Assembly (NCBI GenBank): GCA_031266495.1
Contig: JAISAX010000099.1
Location: 1-5,269 of the forward strand
Origin: Opitutaceae bacterium
GTDB lineage: Bacteria; Verrucomicrobiota; Verrucomicrobiae; Opitutales; Opitutaceae
Length of the DNA: 5,269 bases
Direction of reading: 5' to 3'
The first letter of the stretch is position 1; each line of letters starts with the position of its first letter. The notes below the pieces were generated by a model, which was not told the DNA's origin, did not search any database, and saw only the letters and a list, made by a program, of their open reading frames with translations. Shown here piece after piece: positions 4,968-5,269 of the stretch. The position numbers and the translations under genes were made by a program.

Positions 4968-5269
4968 TTAGCTGCGGGCGGGCGCCCGGCTGGAGGTTTC
5001 GACGATCTTGGCGAGGAGGTTGGTCGGCACTTGCTCGAAGTGCGAGGGCGTGATGGAGGCGCTGGCGCGGCCTTTCGAGAGGGAGCGGATGTCGGTCACG
5101 TAGCCGAAGAGGAGTTCGAGGGGGACGTGGGCGCTGACGATGGCGGCGCCGTTCTTGTTCTCGATGCCCTGGATGGTGCCGCGGCGGCGGTTGATGTCGC
5201 CCATGAGGTCGCCCTGGTATTCTTCGGGGGTGGTCAGCTCGACGCCCATGATGGGTTCGAGGAGGATGG
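4968..5269 (-). CDS. fusA: Elongation factor G, C-terminal end (partial)
   Basis: EF-G is the GTPase that drives translocation and, with RRF, ribosome recycling. Only about the last 100 codons are present; the reading frame stays open through the right edge of the window, so the gene is truncated by the window and not broken. The visible part starts [30 protein letters not shown], matching the domain IV/V junction of EF-G. It continues with the domain V motif [25 protein letters not shown] and a PSHFEQVP ending. The stop is TAA. The Met codon at 5249 is internal, not a start. The GTPase domain is not in the window, so whether this is the housekeeping copy rests on its position next to rpsJ. 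Confidence 0.96.
   Translation of the reverse strand, partial: ILLEPIMGVELTTPEEYQGDLMGDINRRRGTIQGIENKNGAAIVSAHVPLELLFGYVTDIRSLSKGRASASITPSHFEQVPTNLLAKIVETSSRAPARS

Overview
This window is a stretch of the str/S10 ribosomal-protein gene cluster from a GC-rich bacterium. Every gene lies on the minus strand, so transcription runs from the right end to the left end. In transcription order it holds: the 3' end of fusA (EF-G), rpsJ (S10), rplC (L3), rplD (L4), rplW (L23), rplB (L2), rpsS (S19), an unrecognised 123-residue predicted secreted protein, rplV (L22) and rpsC (S3). The left edge runs into a 42-nt C homopolymer just before the expected rplP.

The organism is most likely a member of the Planctomycetes-Verrucomicrobia-Chlamydiae group, probably a verrucomicrobium of the Opitutaceae type. 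This is an inference from the high GC, from the L2 C-terminal tail (VSPWGQLAKG...LVRHNGRKPR), and from fusA being followed directly by rpsJ with no tuf between them. Chlamydia has the same fusA-rpsJ junction. The genus cannot be fixed from this window.

Layout: 4968-5269 is the EF-G C-terminus; 4610-4918 is rpsJ; 4433-4609 is a 177-bp gap with two perfect inverted repeats. From 4432 down to 1606 the genes rplC-rplD-rplW-rplB-rpsS are packed with gaps of 61 bp or less; rplD and rplW overlap by one base in TGATG. At 1186-1557 a gene with an N-terminal signal peptide interrupts the usual rpsS-rplV pair. It is flanked by a 48-bp gap carrying a 16-nt G run and by a 125-bp gap with overlapping GC-rich hairpins. 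rplV and rpsC follow.

The ribosomal proteins are full length and keep their family signatures, so the core is ordinary. The unusual parts are the secreted-protein gene inside an otherwise conserved ribosomal operon, three long G/C homopolymers within 5.3 kb (one coding for five prolines inside rplC, one upstream of the secreted-protein gene, one at the window edge), and the structured rpsJ-rplC gap, which falls where Chlamydia splits the str and S10 clusters. I found no mobile element, CRISPR array, tRNA or rRNA, and no convincing promoter or intrinsic terminator.
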